DNA from: Pseudomonadales bacterium
GTDB taxonomy: Bacteria; Pseudomonadota; Gammaproteobacteria; Pseudomonadales; Pseudohongiellaceae
Length of the DNA: 44,132 nt
Direction of reading: 5' to 3'
NCBI GenBank assembly: GCA_022819645.1
Contig: JAJEGU010000063.1
Coordinates: 1 to 44,132, forward strand
The notes below the pieces were generated by a model that was not told the origin of the DNA, did not search any database, and saw only the letters and a list, made by a program, of their open reading frames with translations. Shown piece by piece: positions 16,039 to 25,219 of the stretch. Position 1 is the first letter of the stretch, and every line of letters starts with the position of its first letter. The position numbers were made by a program, and so were the translations under genes.

Positions 16039-18742
16039 GCCCGCGGGTGGCATTGTAGCTGACCTGTATTTCGCCATTTGGTGAATTCGGCGATTTTGCC
16101 AATCCCCGCCAGTTTCCCCCGGAGTCGGTTGCTCGCAGCAAAACGAGGAACTTTTCCGCGTCGAATCTGGTCCATCCGGATTTGGCCTGCTCGGCTTTTT
16201 CCAAGTATTCGGAAGGCACCGCCTCGCCACCCACTCGATTGGCGGAGACATTCACTTCGCTGAGACGCCAAGCCTTCCTGTCTTCCACCTGATTTTCGGA
16301 TGCCTGATGACAGGCATAGGGTTTGATGTCGCCATCTTCGATTACCGCAAGGCGAAGCGTTACCTGCGGCAGGTCGTTAAGCCGGGTGGAAGTTCGGTGA
16401 TCGCTGTCCCACGGGGCACCGTCCCTGATGTATCCGTTTTGCAGGGCGAGCAAGTTCATGCCCGCGACCCCTTGCTCCGCACCGGCCCTGCCATGCGCTT
16501 CCCAGAAACACGATTGCAATCCTTCAGGCACATCCGAATCGGCATCGCCTCCATAAACCGCCTCGATGATATCCCTGAGTTCCGCCGGACTGTCAATAAC
16601 GCCGCGCTCCTCAAGAACCCGTGCGGTCAGCCAAATTCGGGCATGGTTTTTATATACATAAGCCGCTTTTGGAAAAGCGTCGCTAAACCACGTCTCGCCC
16701 GCGTCCGCAGTCGGCTCCGGACCAACGACTAATAGTTCCGGCCGCCCCGAGCGTCGGCGAAAGCCGTGCCGCCAGAGTCGTCCGGCCCGCTGGACCACAA
16801 GATCAATCGGCGCGAGGTCGGTAATCATCGCGTCGAAATCCAGATCCAATGATTGCTCGACCACCTGCGTGGCTACCAGTACTTGTTGGCGCCGATCTGA
16901 GTCTTTGCTTGCTTTGCCGAACATCTTGATGAACCGCCGTTCAAGCCGCAATCGGTCACATAACGCATACTGCGCATGAAACAGGTGCGCTTCGACATCG
17001 CGGCCGACCAACTCCCGATGCGCTTCCATCGCGTCATCCACTGTGTTGCGTATGTACAGCACGGCCCTTCCCGCCTGAGCCTCCCGCGCCGCCTCGATGC
17101 ATGCTTCCGTCGCGGTTCGGAGAAAACGGATCGGGAGACGCCTCGCCCGGCCCGGCATGCCCGCGATTGGCGTGGCCATCGTTGAGGCTTTAGACCAGAC
17201 CGTTGCCATTGGATACCCCATGCCATGACCGCGATAATCCGTTTCCATTCCCGCGCCTTTGGCGAATGCCGCCGTCAGTTTTTCGCGAATGCTCAATGGC
17301 AGAGTCGCGGACAGTAAAACGGTCGAACCACCCAGCCCGGCTTGAAACTCGATCAGCCGCTCCATTTCCCGCCGCATATAGGCATCGCAAGCATGAACCT
17401 CGTCAAGTATCAGCACCCGCCGCATAAGGCCAAGCAGCCGCAAGGACTGGTGCTTGCTTGGAAGAACCGCCAGCAACGCCTGATCGATGCTGCCCGCACC
17501 CACGTCAGCCAGAAACGCGCGCCTGCGGTCGTCAGCGATCCATTCAGCGCAGGCGGCTGAAGCCGTGGTAGCTGATTCGTCTTCTCCATCGCGCAAATTC
17601 GCATACGAGCTTTCGCGCCGGCCGGCGCGCATGACAGCATCCCGAAAACCTTGGTGCAGGTCTTTTGCCCTGTGGGCCAACGCCAACGATGGCTTCGCAT
17701 CACTGGCGAAAAAACCGCGATAGCTTTCCGCGAGCCGGTCGAACATGGCGTTCGCCGTTGCCATGGTCGGCAGCGCGACATAGACTCCGCGGGCGTGGCT
17801 GGCCCGCATAAGGCGGTGGGCCAACATCAATGCCGCCTCGGTCTTGCCGCTGCCGGTTTCGTCTTCAATCAGAAACATTGCCGGAGCTGGCGGAATATCC
17901 ACTGTTTCAGCCCAATGCTGCATGGGGCTTGGGTGAGTTTTCGCGCCGAGCAGGTCTTTGTATGCGAATTGATTTGAAATCGTTGCGCTCAAGACACCAG
18001 ATTGCTCAACCGCCGCATCGGCTTTTGGTTGAATGTCTTCCCAATACTCGCGCAGTCCCATTTTCGGTTCCTGGTACGGGAACCAGTCCTGATTGGATCC
18101 TATCCAGTCCGCCAGCACCGCCAATCCCGCCACCGCATGGGACGCGCGTTTCGACTGATCGACACGCAATCCGCCCAATTCAGAAGGGAGGTTGAGCAGT
18201 TCGCGAATTTGTCTCGCAAATTCCCCGGCAGCCGCAATTCCGATACTTCCGTAGTCGATTTTCAAGCTGACCAGCGAATTTTCCGCATTTGTGGCCGGTG
18301 GGGCACCGTGATGTCCAGTGACCGCCGAGACTAACGGCGTCCAAGCGCGAGGGCTGGAAATCCGCGGCAATTGAAAAACTTCCGGGCAAACCTTGAACAT
18401 CCGCATGCCGCCCGCTCCATGGTCGTAACCATCGGGAAGTTTCGCGAGGTCACCATCGAAACTGTTGCGAAACAGTTCCGGAACCTTGGCCTGGAATCTT
18501 TGCGCGAACTTGCCGATATCGTGCGTACCAAGCAGATAGCACAAGACCGGCATGACATCCTCGCATCGCAACCCCGTCAACTCGGAAAATCGCTCTTGGA
18601 GCCCCTCGTCGCGGCGAAACAAGGCCCTTGCGGTCGCAGCCACATCCAGGGAATGGTAAGCCAATGGATGCCAAGAAGGGCCACGTGCAGGATCTCGGGG
18701 CTGCGCTTTGCCCCAAAATCGCATCAATTCCCGATTTTCCAT
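16019..18742 (-). CDS. cas3: CRISPR-associated helicase-nuclease Cas3
   Basis: A 907-aa type I-E Cas3, the nuclease-helicase recruited by Cascade to shred target DNA. The N-terminal HD nuclease has H25/H30 and H74-D75 (LGTHDIGKFA), the same numbering as E. coli. The SF2 helicase follows: Walker A DETGSGKT (294-301), DEVH (447-450), SATLP, and the late 'VVEQSLDLDFD' plus 'QRAGRLWRHG'. It is full length with all motifs. It begins 33 bases after the DUF2797 gene in the same direction and may be read from that operon. Its end carries the -35 box of the crRNA-like RNA. A 168-bp control region separates it from the rest of the locus. Confidence 0.97.
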   Translation of the reverse strand: MENRELMRFWGKAQPRDPARGPSWHPLAYHSLDVAATARALFRRDEGLQERFSELTGLRCEDVMPVLCYLLGTHDIGKFAQRFQAKVPELFRNSFDGDLAKLPDGYDHGAGGMRMFKVCPEVFQLPRISSPRAWTPLVSAVTGHHGAPPATNAENSLVSLKIDYGSIGIAAAGEFARQIRELLNLPSELGGLRVDQSKRASHAVAGLAVLADWIGSNQDWFPYQEPKMGLREYWEDIQPKADAAVEQSGVLSATISNQFAYKDLLGAKTHPSPMQHWAETVDIPPAPAMFLIEDETGSGKTEAALMLAHRLMRASHARGVYVALPTMATANAMFDRLAESYRGFFASDAKPSLALAHRAKDLHQGFRDAVMRAGRRESSYANLRDGEDESATTASAACAEWIADDRRRAFLADVGAGSIDQALLAVLPSKHQSLRLLGLMRRVLILDEVHACDAYMRREMERLIEFQAGLGGSTVLLSATLPLSIREKLTAAFAKGAGMETDYRGHGMGYPMATVWSKASTMATPIAGMPGRARRLPIRFLRTATEACIEAAREAQAGRAVLYIRNTVDDAMEAHRELVGRDVEAHLFHAQYALCDRLRLERRFIKMFGKASKDSDRRQQVLVATQVVEQSLDLDFDAMITDLAPIDLVVQRAGRLWRHGFRRRSGRPELLVVGPEPTADAGETWFSDAFPKAAYVYKNHARIWLTARVLEERGVIDSPAELRDIIEAVYGGDADSDVPEGLQSCFWEAHGRAGAEQGVAGMNLLALQNGYIRDGAPWDSDHRTSTRLNDLPQVTLRLAVIEDGDIKPYACHQASENQVEDRKAWRLSEVNVSANRVGGEAVPSEYLEKAEQAKSGWTRFDAEKFLVLLRATDSGGNWRGLAKSPNSPNGEIQVSYNATRGLEISPA

Positions 18743-18775
18743 TTGCGCTACAGGGTTCTCGAATTTCGGGACAAA

Positions 18776-19633
18776 TCAGGTTGATACGCACAATTCGACT
18801 TCATAGCCGGCGAAGCGGCGGAGATTGATGACGCCGTGGTCGAAAATGAGGTACTGGCCCTTGATGCCCTTGAGGATGCCGCCGACGGTGGGATCCTTGT
18901 CGAAATTGAGGGCGTTCGGTTTGGTGGGATACTCAAGTACCGGGTAGCGGATCCGCACCGGCTCCAGGCCGTTCAGCACGGTGATGGCGAAGAAGCCGAA
19001 ACGCCGGGCGAGTTCGTCAATGCCTTCCCTGGCCAGTTCCACGAGGCGGTTCCTTTCCGCCGGCAGATCGATTGGCTCCGCGGTGCCCTTGAGCATGTCG
19101 CGCCAGTTGGTCTTGTCCGCCACGTGCTCCTTGAACAGCACTTCCAGATGACCCGACTGCATGCGGCTGCGAACCCGGATGATGGCCAGGGCCTGGGTCG
19201 CGCCCTGGTCGATCCAGCGGGTCGGCACCTGCACCGAACGGGTGATACCCACCTTGAGACCCGAAGAGTTGGCGAGATAGACGATATGATCGCGCATGCA
19301 GACGCGCTCGCCCCAGTCGGGTTCGCGGCAGGTGCCCTGGTCAAAATGGCAGCGCTCCGGATGGATGATGCAGGAATCGCATTGCGCGAGCTTGCGGAAA
19401 CAGGGGTAGCAAAAACCCTGGTTGAAACTTTTGCCGGTCTTGCGGCCACAATGCACGCAAAAAATGCGACCGGTATGGTGGAGCTGCACCGGCTGGCCCA
19501 GCCATTCATTGAGCGGCGTCTGTTCGCCGGAAAGCGACATGCTGTAGCGCACCGGGTCATCGAGCCGGGTGGGCATTTTCCGCATGACGCCGCTGGCCCG
19601 GGTTTGCAGCGCGTTTTCTTCCAGGTCGAGCAT
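18776..19633 (-). CDS. DUF2797-family zinc-ribbon protein
   Basis: A 285-aa protein matching DUF2797. It has cysteine pairs CVHC and CYPC (a zinc ribbon, 'FCVHCGRKTGKSFNQGFCYPC') and further cysteines in 'CDSCIIHPERCHFDQGTC'. These are followed by 'HIVYLANSSGLKVGITR' and 'RWIDQGATQALAI', a GIY-YIG-like segment. The function is unknown to me. The ATG at 19633 gives the family-typical start; the open frame runs much further upstream but overlaps the rhomboid gene out of frame. It is the last housekeeping gene before cas3. Confidence 0.85.
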   Translation of the reverse strand: MLDLEENALQTRASGVMRKMPTRLDDPVRYSMSLSGEQTPLNEWLGQPVQLHHTGRIFCVHCGRKTGKSFNQGFCYPCFRKLAQCDSCIIHPERCHFDQGTCREPDWGERVCMRDHIVYLANSSGLKVGITRSVQVPTRWIDQGATQALAIIRVRSRMQSGHLEVLFKEHVADKTNWRDMLKGTAEPIDLPAERNRLVELAREGIDELARRFGFFAITVLNGLEPVRIRYPVLEYPTKPNALNFDKDPTVGGILKGIKGQYLIFDHGVINLRRFAGYEVELCVST

Positions 19634-19668
19634 GTCAAATATCTCTGTGCCGGTGCGACGCCATGGGT

Positions 19669-20529
19669 TCAAGCCCGCCGGTTGCCGGCGCCCAATGCGA
19701 TTGCCGCCACCATACCGAGGAAAAGCCCGGCGAGCAATCCGCCCAGATGCGCCGCGCTGGCGATCCAGGATGAGGCGAGCACTTCCATCGCCACCAGCAT
19801 GATAACGAAGATCAGAAACATCTGGTCGCTGAGTATGGGCCTTCCGCCCGGCAGCATTTTCTGCATGATCCAGGCGAATCCAAGCAAGCCATAGACGACC
19901 CCGGACATGCCGCCGAAGTTGTTGCCTCCGCCCAACAGGTATTGGGCGGTATTGGCGGTGAACGAAGTCAGCACGATTACCGCGGGATACAGCCAGCGCG
20001 GCCGCCGCGGCTCGAGCTGACGACCGAAGTACCACAGCCAGAGCATGTTGAACACCAGATGCAGTTCGCCAAAATGCAGCAGCATCGGCGCCAGTGCGCG
20101 CAGCAGCAGCACGGGATTGGCGATTTCCCCGAGCAGGGCGGGCAGGCTGCCGGAGGCAAGCGGGGGATAGAAAAGGAAGGGCAGCCGCCAGGCTTCCATG
20201 CCGAGCCGGGTCAGCGCCGCCACCAGCACACAGGCGAGCATCAAGGCGATGGTAATGGGACAAAGCCACACTTCCCGTTGCACGGCCCCGAGCCAGCGGG
20301 AGGGACGCACCAGGGGCTGCGGGGCGGGCGGCGGTGGATTTCCCGCCGCCATCTCGCGCCATTGCGCCAGGGCTTCGCGCACCAGGCGCGAGTCCCGTTC
20401 GCTTTCGACCCGGATCACCTGGAAACCGGATTCCTCGATAATGCGATGCCGCACGCCGATTCGCGACAGAATCCGGCTGAAGGACAACAGATCCTCGCCG
20501 ATTGGCAGGCTGGCGGCCTTAATCCGCAT
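19669..20529 (-). CDS. glpG: GlpG-like rhomboid intramembrane serine protease
   Basis: A 286-aa rhomboid protease that cleaves membrane proteins within the bilayer. A cytosolic N-terminal domain (about 1-60, with VRHRIIEE and 'GFQVIRVESE') precedes six predicted membrane segments. Catalytic S209 sits in GGMSGVVYG and H261 in 'SAAHLGGLLAGLFLG'. H152, H157 and N161 (HFGELHLVFNM) match the oxyanion-site residues of E. coli GlpG with a constant offset. It lies between nadK and DUF2797 on the same strand, probably one operon. Confidence 0.93.
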   Translation of the reverse strand: MRIKAASLPIGEDLLSFSRILSRIGVRHRIIEESGFQVIRVESERDSRLVREALAQWREMAAGNPPPPAPQPLVRPSRWLGAVQREVWLCPITIALMLACVLVAALTRLGMEAWRLPFLFYPPLASGSLPALLGEIANPVLLLRALAPMLLHFGELHLVFNMLWLWYFGRQLEPRRPRWLYPAVIVLTSFTANTAQYLLGGGNNFGGMSGVVYGLLGFAWIMQKMLPGGRPILSDQMFLIFVIMLVAMEVLASSWIASAAHLGGLLAGLFLGMVAAIALGAGNRRA

Positions 20530-20582
20530 CCGCCGGCAACGGGTATGGGTTCGCGTCTGGCCAGAAGACGCAAGATGGCGTT

Positions 20583-21467
20583 TCAGTCATCGGTTCGCAC
20601 GAGGCGGCTGCCCCAGCCGAGTTTGCTGCGGCAGGCCTGGTAACTGGTGTAATCCAGCGGGTGGATCAGGGTCAGAAAGCGGGAATTCTTGCGTACCAGA
20701 ATTTCATCGCCGGCCCGGGCCGAATAGCGCACCTGGCCATCACAACTCAATTGCGGTTCGAGTTCATCCTTGGCGCTCACCACAAGGCGCACCTCGCTGT
20801 TGCCATCCACCACCAGCGGCCGGCTCGTGAGGGAATGGGGATTCAATGGCGCGAGCACCAGGGCGTCAAGCCGGGGATGCATGATGGGGCCGCCGGCGGA
20901 CAGGGCATAGGCCGTGGAGCCTGTGGGTGTCGCCACGATCAGGCCATCGGATTCCTGACTGTAGACGAACTGCCCATCGATAAACAACTCGAATGCAATC
21001 ATCTGGGCGAACCTGCCGGGATGCAGCACCACGTCATTGAGGGCACGGCCCGCGGCTTCATTGCGGCCGCCCCTTCGCACTTCCGCGTCGAGCAGGAAGC
21101 GCTGCTCGCTGAGGTATTTCCCCGCCAGCACCGCGCCGATACGGTCTTCGAGTTCATCGGGCAGGACGTCGGTCAGAAAACCCAGGCGGCCGCGATTGAC
21201 GCCGATCACCGGCGTCCCGGCGACATGCTTGGCCATGTGCAGCAGGCTGCCATCGCCGCCGACGACGATCACCAGATCACAACGGGAGGCGAGTTCTTCG
21301 CTGGCGCAGGCGCGATGGTCGCCCAGGCCCAGCATGGCGGCGGTGGCGTGGTCGAAAATGACACTGCGGCCCTCGCTTTCGAGAAAGGCGAGCAGCCGCT
21401 CCAGGGTCTCGGCAACACCGCTGTGACCCGGGCGCCCGATCACGCCGATGCTGCTGAATTCCGCCAT
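20583..21467 (-). CDS. nadK: NAD kinase
   Basis: A 294-aa ATP- or polyphosphate-dependent NAD kinase, making NADP+ in the cytosol. GGDGS is at 70-74 with catalytic D72. The family blocks NRGRLGFLTD, LNDVVLHP and 'SDGLIVATPTGSTAYALSAGG' follow. The chosen ATG ('MAEFSSIGVIGRPGHSG') is the conserved start; an upstream extension of 43 codons is unlike the family. It heads the minus-strand run nadK, rhomboid, DUF2797, cas3 and is divergent from the M20 gene across a 169-bp gap. Confidence 0.97.
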   Translation of the reverse strand: MAEFSSIGVIGRPGHSGVAETLERLLAFLESEGRSVIFDHATAAMLGLGDHRACASEELASRCDLVIVVGGDGSLLHMAKHVAGTPVIGVNRGRLGFLTDVLPDELEDRIGAVLAGKYLSEQRFLLDAEVRRGGRNEAAGRALNDVVLHPGRFAQMIAFELFIDGQFVYSQESDGLIVATPTGSTAYALSAGGPIMHPRLDALVLAPLNPHSLTSRPLVVDGNSEVRLVVSAKDELEPQLSCDGQVRYSARAGDEILVRKNSRFLTLIHPLDYTSYQACRSKLGWGSRLVRTDD

Positions 21468-21543
21468 CTCGCCTGGTAGCCTGCGCCACAGGAACTTACG
21501 ACTGCAAAGCCGGTAAGAGGAATGGCAGTATAACACGCGAACC

Positions 21544-21570
21544 CCAGGAACCTGCGGCGCAGGCTCCCGG
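21544..21570. repeat. Intergenic palindromic repeat, copy 2
   Basis: A 27-bp imperfect palindrome (CCAGGAACCTG, central GCGGC, GCAGGCTCCCGG) between the divergent nadK and M20 genes. It matches the reverse complement of 30839-30865 at 25 of 27 positions. Confidence 0.7.
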
Positions 21571-21636
21571 GGTAATGGCTTGTGGGGGCCAAACAACGTA
21601 GTCTTGGGTTTTTCTGGAATTGATAGGGGAATTGCG

Positions 21637-23229
21637 ATGAATGTTCTGCGAACACTGTTGGCGGCAGGCTTGCTGTTGCCGCTTTCCCTGCCGCTGTCTG
21701 CCCAGGATGGCGGGGGCTTCAGTGGCCTGAAGGCCGAGGCTGTGGCAAGCGTCGAATCGATGTCAAAGTTGAACCAGGAAATCGTCGACAGCCTGTTCTC
21801 CTATGCCGAGCTCGGCTTCCAGGAATTCGAGTCCCAGCGCTATCTGACCGAACTCCTGGTGGAAAACGATTTCGAGGTGGAACTCGGCGTGGCAGGCATT
21901 CCTTCGGCCTGGTGGGCGACCTGGGGCGAAGGCCGGCCGGTGATCGCGCTCGGTTCGGATGTCGATGGCATTCCGCGGGCTTCGCAGGTGCCGGGCGTAG
22001 CCTATCGGCAGCCCATGATCGAAAACGGTCCGGGCCACGGCGAAGGTCATAATTCCGGTCAGGCGGTCATCATTGTCGCGGCGCTGGCGGTCAAGGAAAT
22101 CATGGAGCGCGAGAACATGCCCGGTACCATCGTGATCTGGCCGGGCATCGCCGAGGAACTGCTCGGCGCCAAGGCCTGGTACGCCCGGGACGGCCTGTTC
22201 GAAGACGTCGACGCGGTGCTGTACACCCACGTTTCCAGCACCATGAGCGTGAGCTGGGGCAAGGCCCGGGGCACGGGGCTGATTTCCGTTGAATACATGT
22301 TCGACGGCATCGCCGCCCATGGCGCCGGCGATCCCTGGCAGGGGCGCAGCGCGCTCGATGCGGTGGAGCTTACGAACATCGCCTGGAACTACCGGCGCGA
22401 GCACCTGCATCCGCTGCAACGCTCGCATTACGTGATCAACGCCGGTGGCGAACAGCCCAATGTCGTGCCCTCCTACGCCAGCGTCTGGTATTTCGTTCGC
22501 GAGATAGAACCGGAAGGCATTCGCGAGAATTACGAAACGCTGAACCGCATCGCCCAGGGCGCGGCGATGATGACCGACACCGGCATGAGCAGCCGCATAG
22601 TCGGCGCCGCCTATCCGCGGCATTTCAACCGGCCGATCGCGCTGGCGATGGACGAGAACATCCGCCAGGTCGGCCTGCCGCAATGGTCCGAGGAAGACCA
22701 GATCTTCGCTCGCGCCTTGCAGGAACTGATGGGCAACGAAGAACCCCGGGGCCTGATCAGGGAGCTTCCCGGCATCGGCGAACCGGCGGAAAGCCCGGTA
22801 TCCGGCGGTTCGGACGACATCGGCGACATCTCCTGGACCTTGCCTACCGTGACCTTGCGATTTCCATCGAATGTCAGCGGCCTGCAGATGCACCACTGGT
22901 CGAGTTCCATGGCCATGGCCACCCCGATCGCCCACAAGGGCACCGAAGCCGGGGCCAAGGTAATCGCCGCGACCATGCTCGACATGCTGCAGGACGAATC
23001 TCTCGTCGAGGAAGCCTGGAATTACTTCGAGGACGTGCAGACCGCCGAAGAACAGTACGATTCCTTCCTCGGGCCCGACGACCCGCCCGCCATCGACAAG
23101 AATGCCGCCATCATGAACGAGTTCCGGCCGCTGCTGGAAGAGTTCTATTACGACCCGAATCGCTTTGACACCTACCTCGAGCAACTCGGCGTCGAATATC
23201 CGCAGTTGCAACCGCCCGCAGTCCAGTAA
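21637..23229 (+). CDS. Secreted M20-family amidohydrolase (AbgB-like)
   Basis: A 530-aa M20 metallopeptidase-type amidohydrolase with a signal peptide (LLAAGLLLPLSLPLSAQ), so it acts in the periplasm. Zinc-site elements are DVDGIPRASQ, GPGHGEGHNSGQ, IAEELLGAKAW and the late MHHWSSSMAM. 'PNVVPSYASVWYFVRE' belongs to the dimerisation domain. The family includes aminobenzoyl-glutamate and indole-acetyl-amino-acid hydrolases; the substrate here is unknown. The ATG has AGGGGA 7 bases upstream. It is the first of three closely spaced plus-strand genes. Confidence 0.88.
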   Translation: MNVLRTLLAAGLLLPLSLPLSAQDGGGFSGLKAEAVASVESMSKLNQEIVDSLFSYAELGFQEFESQRYLTELLVENDFEVELGVAGIPSAWWATWGEGRPVIALGSDVDGIPRASQVPGVAYRQPMIENGPGHGEGHNSGQAVIIVAALAVKEIMERENMPGTIVIWPGIAEELLGAKAWYARDGLFEDVDAVLYTHVSSTMSVSWGKARGTGLISVEYMFDGIAAHGAGDPWQGRSALDAVELTNIAWNYRREHLHPLQRSHYVINAGGEQPNVVPSYASVWYFVREIEPEGIRENYETLNRIAQGAAMMTDTGMSSRIVGAAYPRHFNRPIALAMDENIRQVGLPQWSEEDQIFARALQELMGNEEPRGLIRELPGIGEPAESPVSGGSDDIGDISWTLPTVTLRFPSNVSGLQMHHWSSSMAMATPIAHKGTEAGAKVIAATMLDMLQDESLVEEAWNYFEDVQTAEEQYDSFLGPDDPPAIDKNAAIMNEFRPLLEEFYYDPNRFDTYLEQLGVEYPQLQPPAVQ

Positions 23230-23250
23230 TTCAGGACAGGAGAAGCGAGA

Positions 23251-24285
23251 ATGAATCGAATCCAATGGGCGGCGCTGGCGTTGGCCGCATTCCTTGCGGC
23301 GGGCGCGAGCGCCCAGGAAGTCAGCGTTACCCGCCTGCTCGACGAACCGATTATCGGGCCCGAACTGCATCCGAGCCTTGGCGTCAACATCCAGGGGCCT
23401 TCGCTGATCCGCACGCCGGAATGGCTGCCGAATCGTCTCGGCGAGTATTACCTGTATTTCGCCGATCACAAGGGCATGTACATCCGCCTCGCCTATGCCG
23501 ACGAATTGACCGGGCCCTGGCAAGTCCATGCCCCGGGCAGCTTGCAGATCGAGGAATCGTATTTCACGCCGGTGCGGCCGGAAATCCCTCAGGCCGAACT
23601 CGACGCGCTCGTCGAACAGCGCCGGGCGGCCGGTGCGCGCGTTTCCCACGATCTCGCGCTGGAACTGACCGAGCCGCATATCGCCTCGCCGGACGTGCAT
23701 GTGGATGAGGAAAACCGGCGCATCGTCATGTATTTCCATGGCCTGGAAGGGCCGGGATTCCAGCATTCCCGCGTGGCGCTGTCCGATGACGGCGTCAACT
23801 TTACCACCATGCCCGAAAACATCGGCCGCAGTTATATGCGTATCTTCGAACACGACGGCATGACCTACGCCATGTCCATGCCCGGACAGTTCTACCGTTC
23901 AGCGGACGGCCTGACGAATTTCGAGGAAGGCCCGCGCCTGTTCGTGCCGAACATGCGCCATTCCGCGCTGATCGCGCGGGACGACACGCTTTACGTGTTC
24001 TGGACCCGGGTCGGCGACGCGCCGGAGAGCATCCTGCTCAGCACCATCGACATCAGCGGCGACTGGAACACCTGGCGCGAATCGCCGGAAGTCGAAGTGT
24101 TGCGGCCCGAATTCGATTGGGAAGGCGCCGACGCGCCGATTGAACCGTCCGTGCGCAGTACGGCGTATGGACAGGTAAACCAGTTGCGCGATCCGGCGAT
24201 TTACGTCGAAGGCGACGAGGTTTACCTGTTATACGCGGTTGCCGGCGAAAGCGGCATCGCACTTGCACGGGTGGAGTTTCATTGA
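23251..24285 (+). CDS. Secreted beta-propeller glycosidase-like protein
   Basis: A 344-aa exported protein (signal peptide ending in AGASA-QE) with repeated blade-like motifs: 'YYLYFADHKGMYIRLAYAD', 'GPWQVHAPGSLQ', 'FHGLEGPGFQHSRVALSDDG' and 'LRDPAIYVEGDEVYLLYA'. This pattern is that of five-bladed GH43/GH32/GH130-like proteins. I cannot assign catalytic acids with confidence, so the activity is open. It starts 21 bases after the M20 gene with an AGGAGAAGCGAG ribosome site, and its stop overlaps the next start. Confidence 0.75.
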   Translation: MNRIQWAALALAAFLAAGASAQEVSVTRLLDEPIIGPELHPSLGVNIQGPSLIRTPEWLPNRLGEYYLYFADHKGMYIRLAYADELTGPWQVHAPGSLQIEESYFTPVRPEIPQAELDALVEQRRAAGARVSHDLALELTEPHIASPDVHVDEENRRIVMYFHGLEGPGFQHSRVALSDDGVNFTTMPENIGRSYMRIFEHDGMTYAMSMPGQFYRSADGLTNFEEGPRLFVPNMRHSALIARDDTLYVFWTRVGDAPESILLSTIDISGDWNTWRESPEVEVLRPEFDWEGADAPIEPSVRSTAYGQVNQLRDPAIYVEGDEVYLLYAVAGESGIALARVEFH

Positions 24286-25157
24286 ATAGTTCGAAAGCAA
24301 TTGGTTTCACGCTTGTCGCCCTGCTGCTCGGCGCCGGCATCGGCTGGGCCGGCAGCCAGGGCAGCGCCGCCTGGGGCGGACTTCCGCTGTTCGCGATCGC
24401 CGGCATCATAATCTACCTGATCCACTGGCTGGTATTCATCCCGTCGTACATCTTTCAGACCGAACATTACTTCGATCTGACCGGCAGCATCACTTATCTG
24501 ACCGCGATGGGGATTGTCGTGATTCTGCATCCCTCTCTCGATGACCGCGGCATCATGATTTACACGCTGATTTCAGCCTGGGCGATTCGGTTGGGTATTT
24601 TTCTCTTTGATCGCGTGAGACGCGCCGGCGGCGACAGTCGCTTTGACGCGATCAAGGTAAACTTCTTTCGCTTCCTGCTCACCTGGACGCTAAGCGGCAC
24701 CTGGGTCTACGTGACCATGGCCGCCGGATTGGCGGCAGTGAGTTCGGCCGAATCCATCGGCCTGGATGCCTTCTTCGCAGTGGGGCTTGCATTGTTTCTG
24801 GCAGGAGCTGTCTTCGAAGGAACCGCCGATGCGCAGAAACTCCGCTTCCGCTGGAACCCGGACAACAAGAATCGGTTCATCACCAGCGGTCTATGGTCGA
24901 TTTCCCGCCACCCGAACTATTTCGGCGAGATCGTGCTCTGGATCGGCATCGCCGTGATCGCCTTCCCGGCGCTCTCCGGCTGGCAATACGTCACCCTGAT
25001 CTCCCCGGTGTTCGTGATTTTCCTGCTCACCAGGGTCAGCGGCATCAACTTGCTGGAACGCGCCGGCAAGCAGCGCTGGGGCGACGATCCCGCCTACCAG
25101 GCCTACCTCGATTCCACCCCCGCGCTCGTGCCTTTTATTGGAAAGAAAGGCGGCTGA
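24282..25157 (+). CDS. DUF1295 / steroid 5-alpha-reductase-like membrane protein
   Basis: A 291-aa multi-pass membrane protein of the DUF1295 family (3-oxo-5-alpha-steroid 4-dehydrogenase and isoprenylcysteine methyltransferase-like fold). The C-terminal signature 'FITSGLWSISRHPNYFGEI' and 'GINLLERAGKQRWGDDPAY' is conserved; about eight hydrophobic segments are visible. The TTG start overlaps the previous TGA (24283-24285), with GGAG upstream, so it is coupled to the glycosidase-like gene. The substrate is unknown. Confidence 0.88.
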   Translation: MNSSKAIGFTLVALLLGAGIGWAGSQGSAAWGGLPLFAIAGIIIYLIHWLVFIPSYIFQTEHYFDLTGSITYLTAMGIVVILHPSLDDRGIMIYTLISAWAIRLGIFLFDRVRRAGGDSRFDAIKVNFFRFLLTWTLSGTWVYVTMAAGLAAVSSAESIGLDAFFAVGLALFLAGAVFEGTADAQKLRFRWNPDNKNRFITSGLWSISRHPNYFGEIVLWIGIAVIAFPALSGWQYVTLISPVFVIFLLTRVSGINLLERAGKQRWGDDPAYQAYLDSTPALVPFIGKKGG

Positions 25158-25219
25158 ATTCGGCAAATTTACGCCATTTTCTTGCGTCGGCGCGTGGAGC
25201 ATGGTTACCCTCGATTTCA

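Noticed and set aside
19634..20362. Long N-terminal extension of the DUF2797 protein
   Set aside because: It lies out of frame over the rhomboid gene, whose catalytic residues are intact, and is arginine/alanine-rich frame noise.
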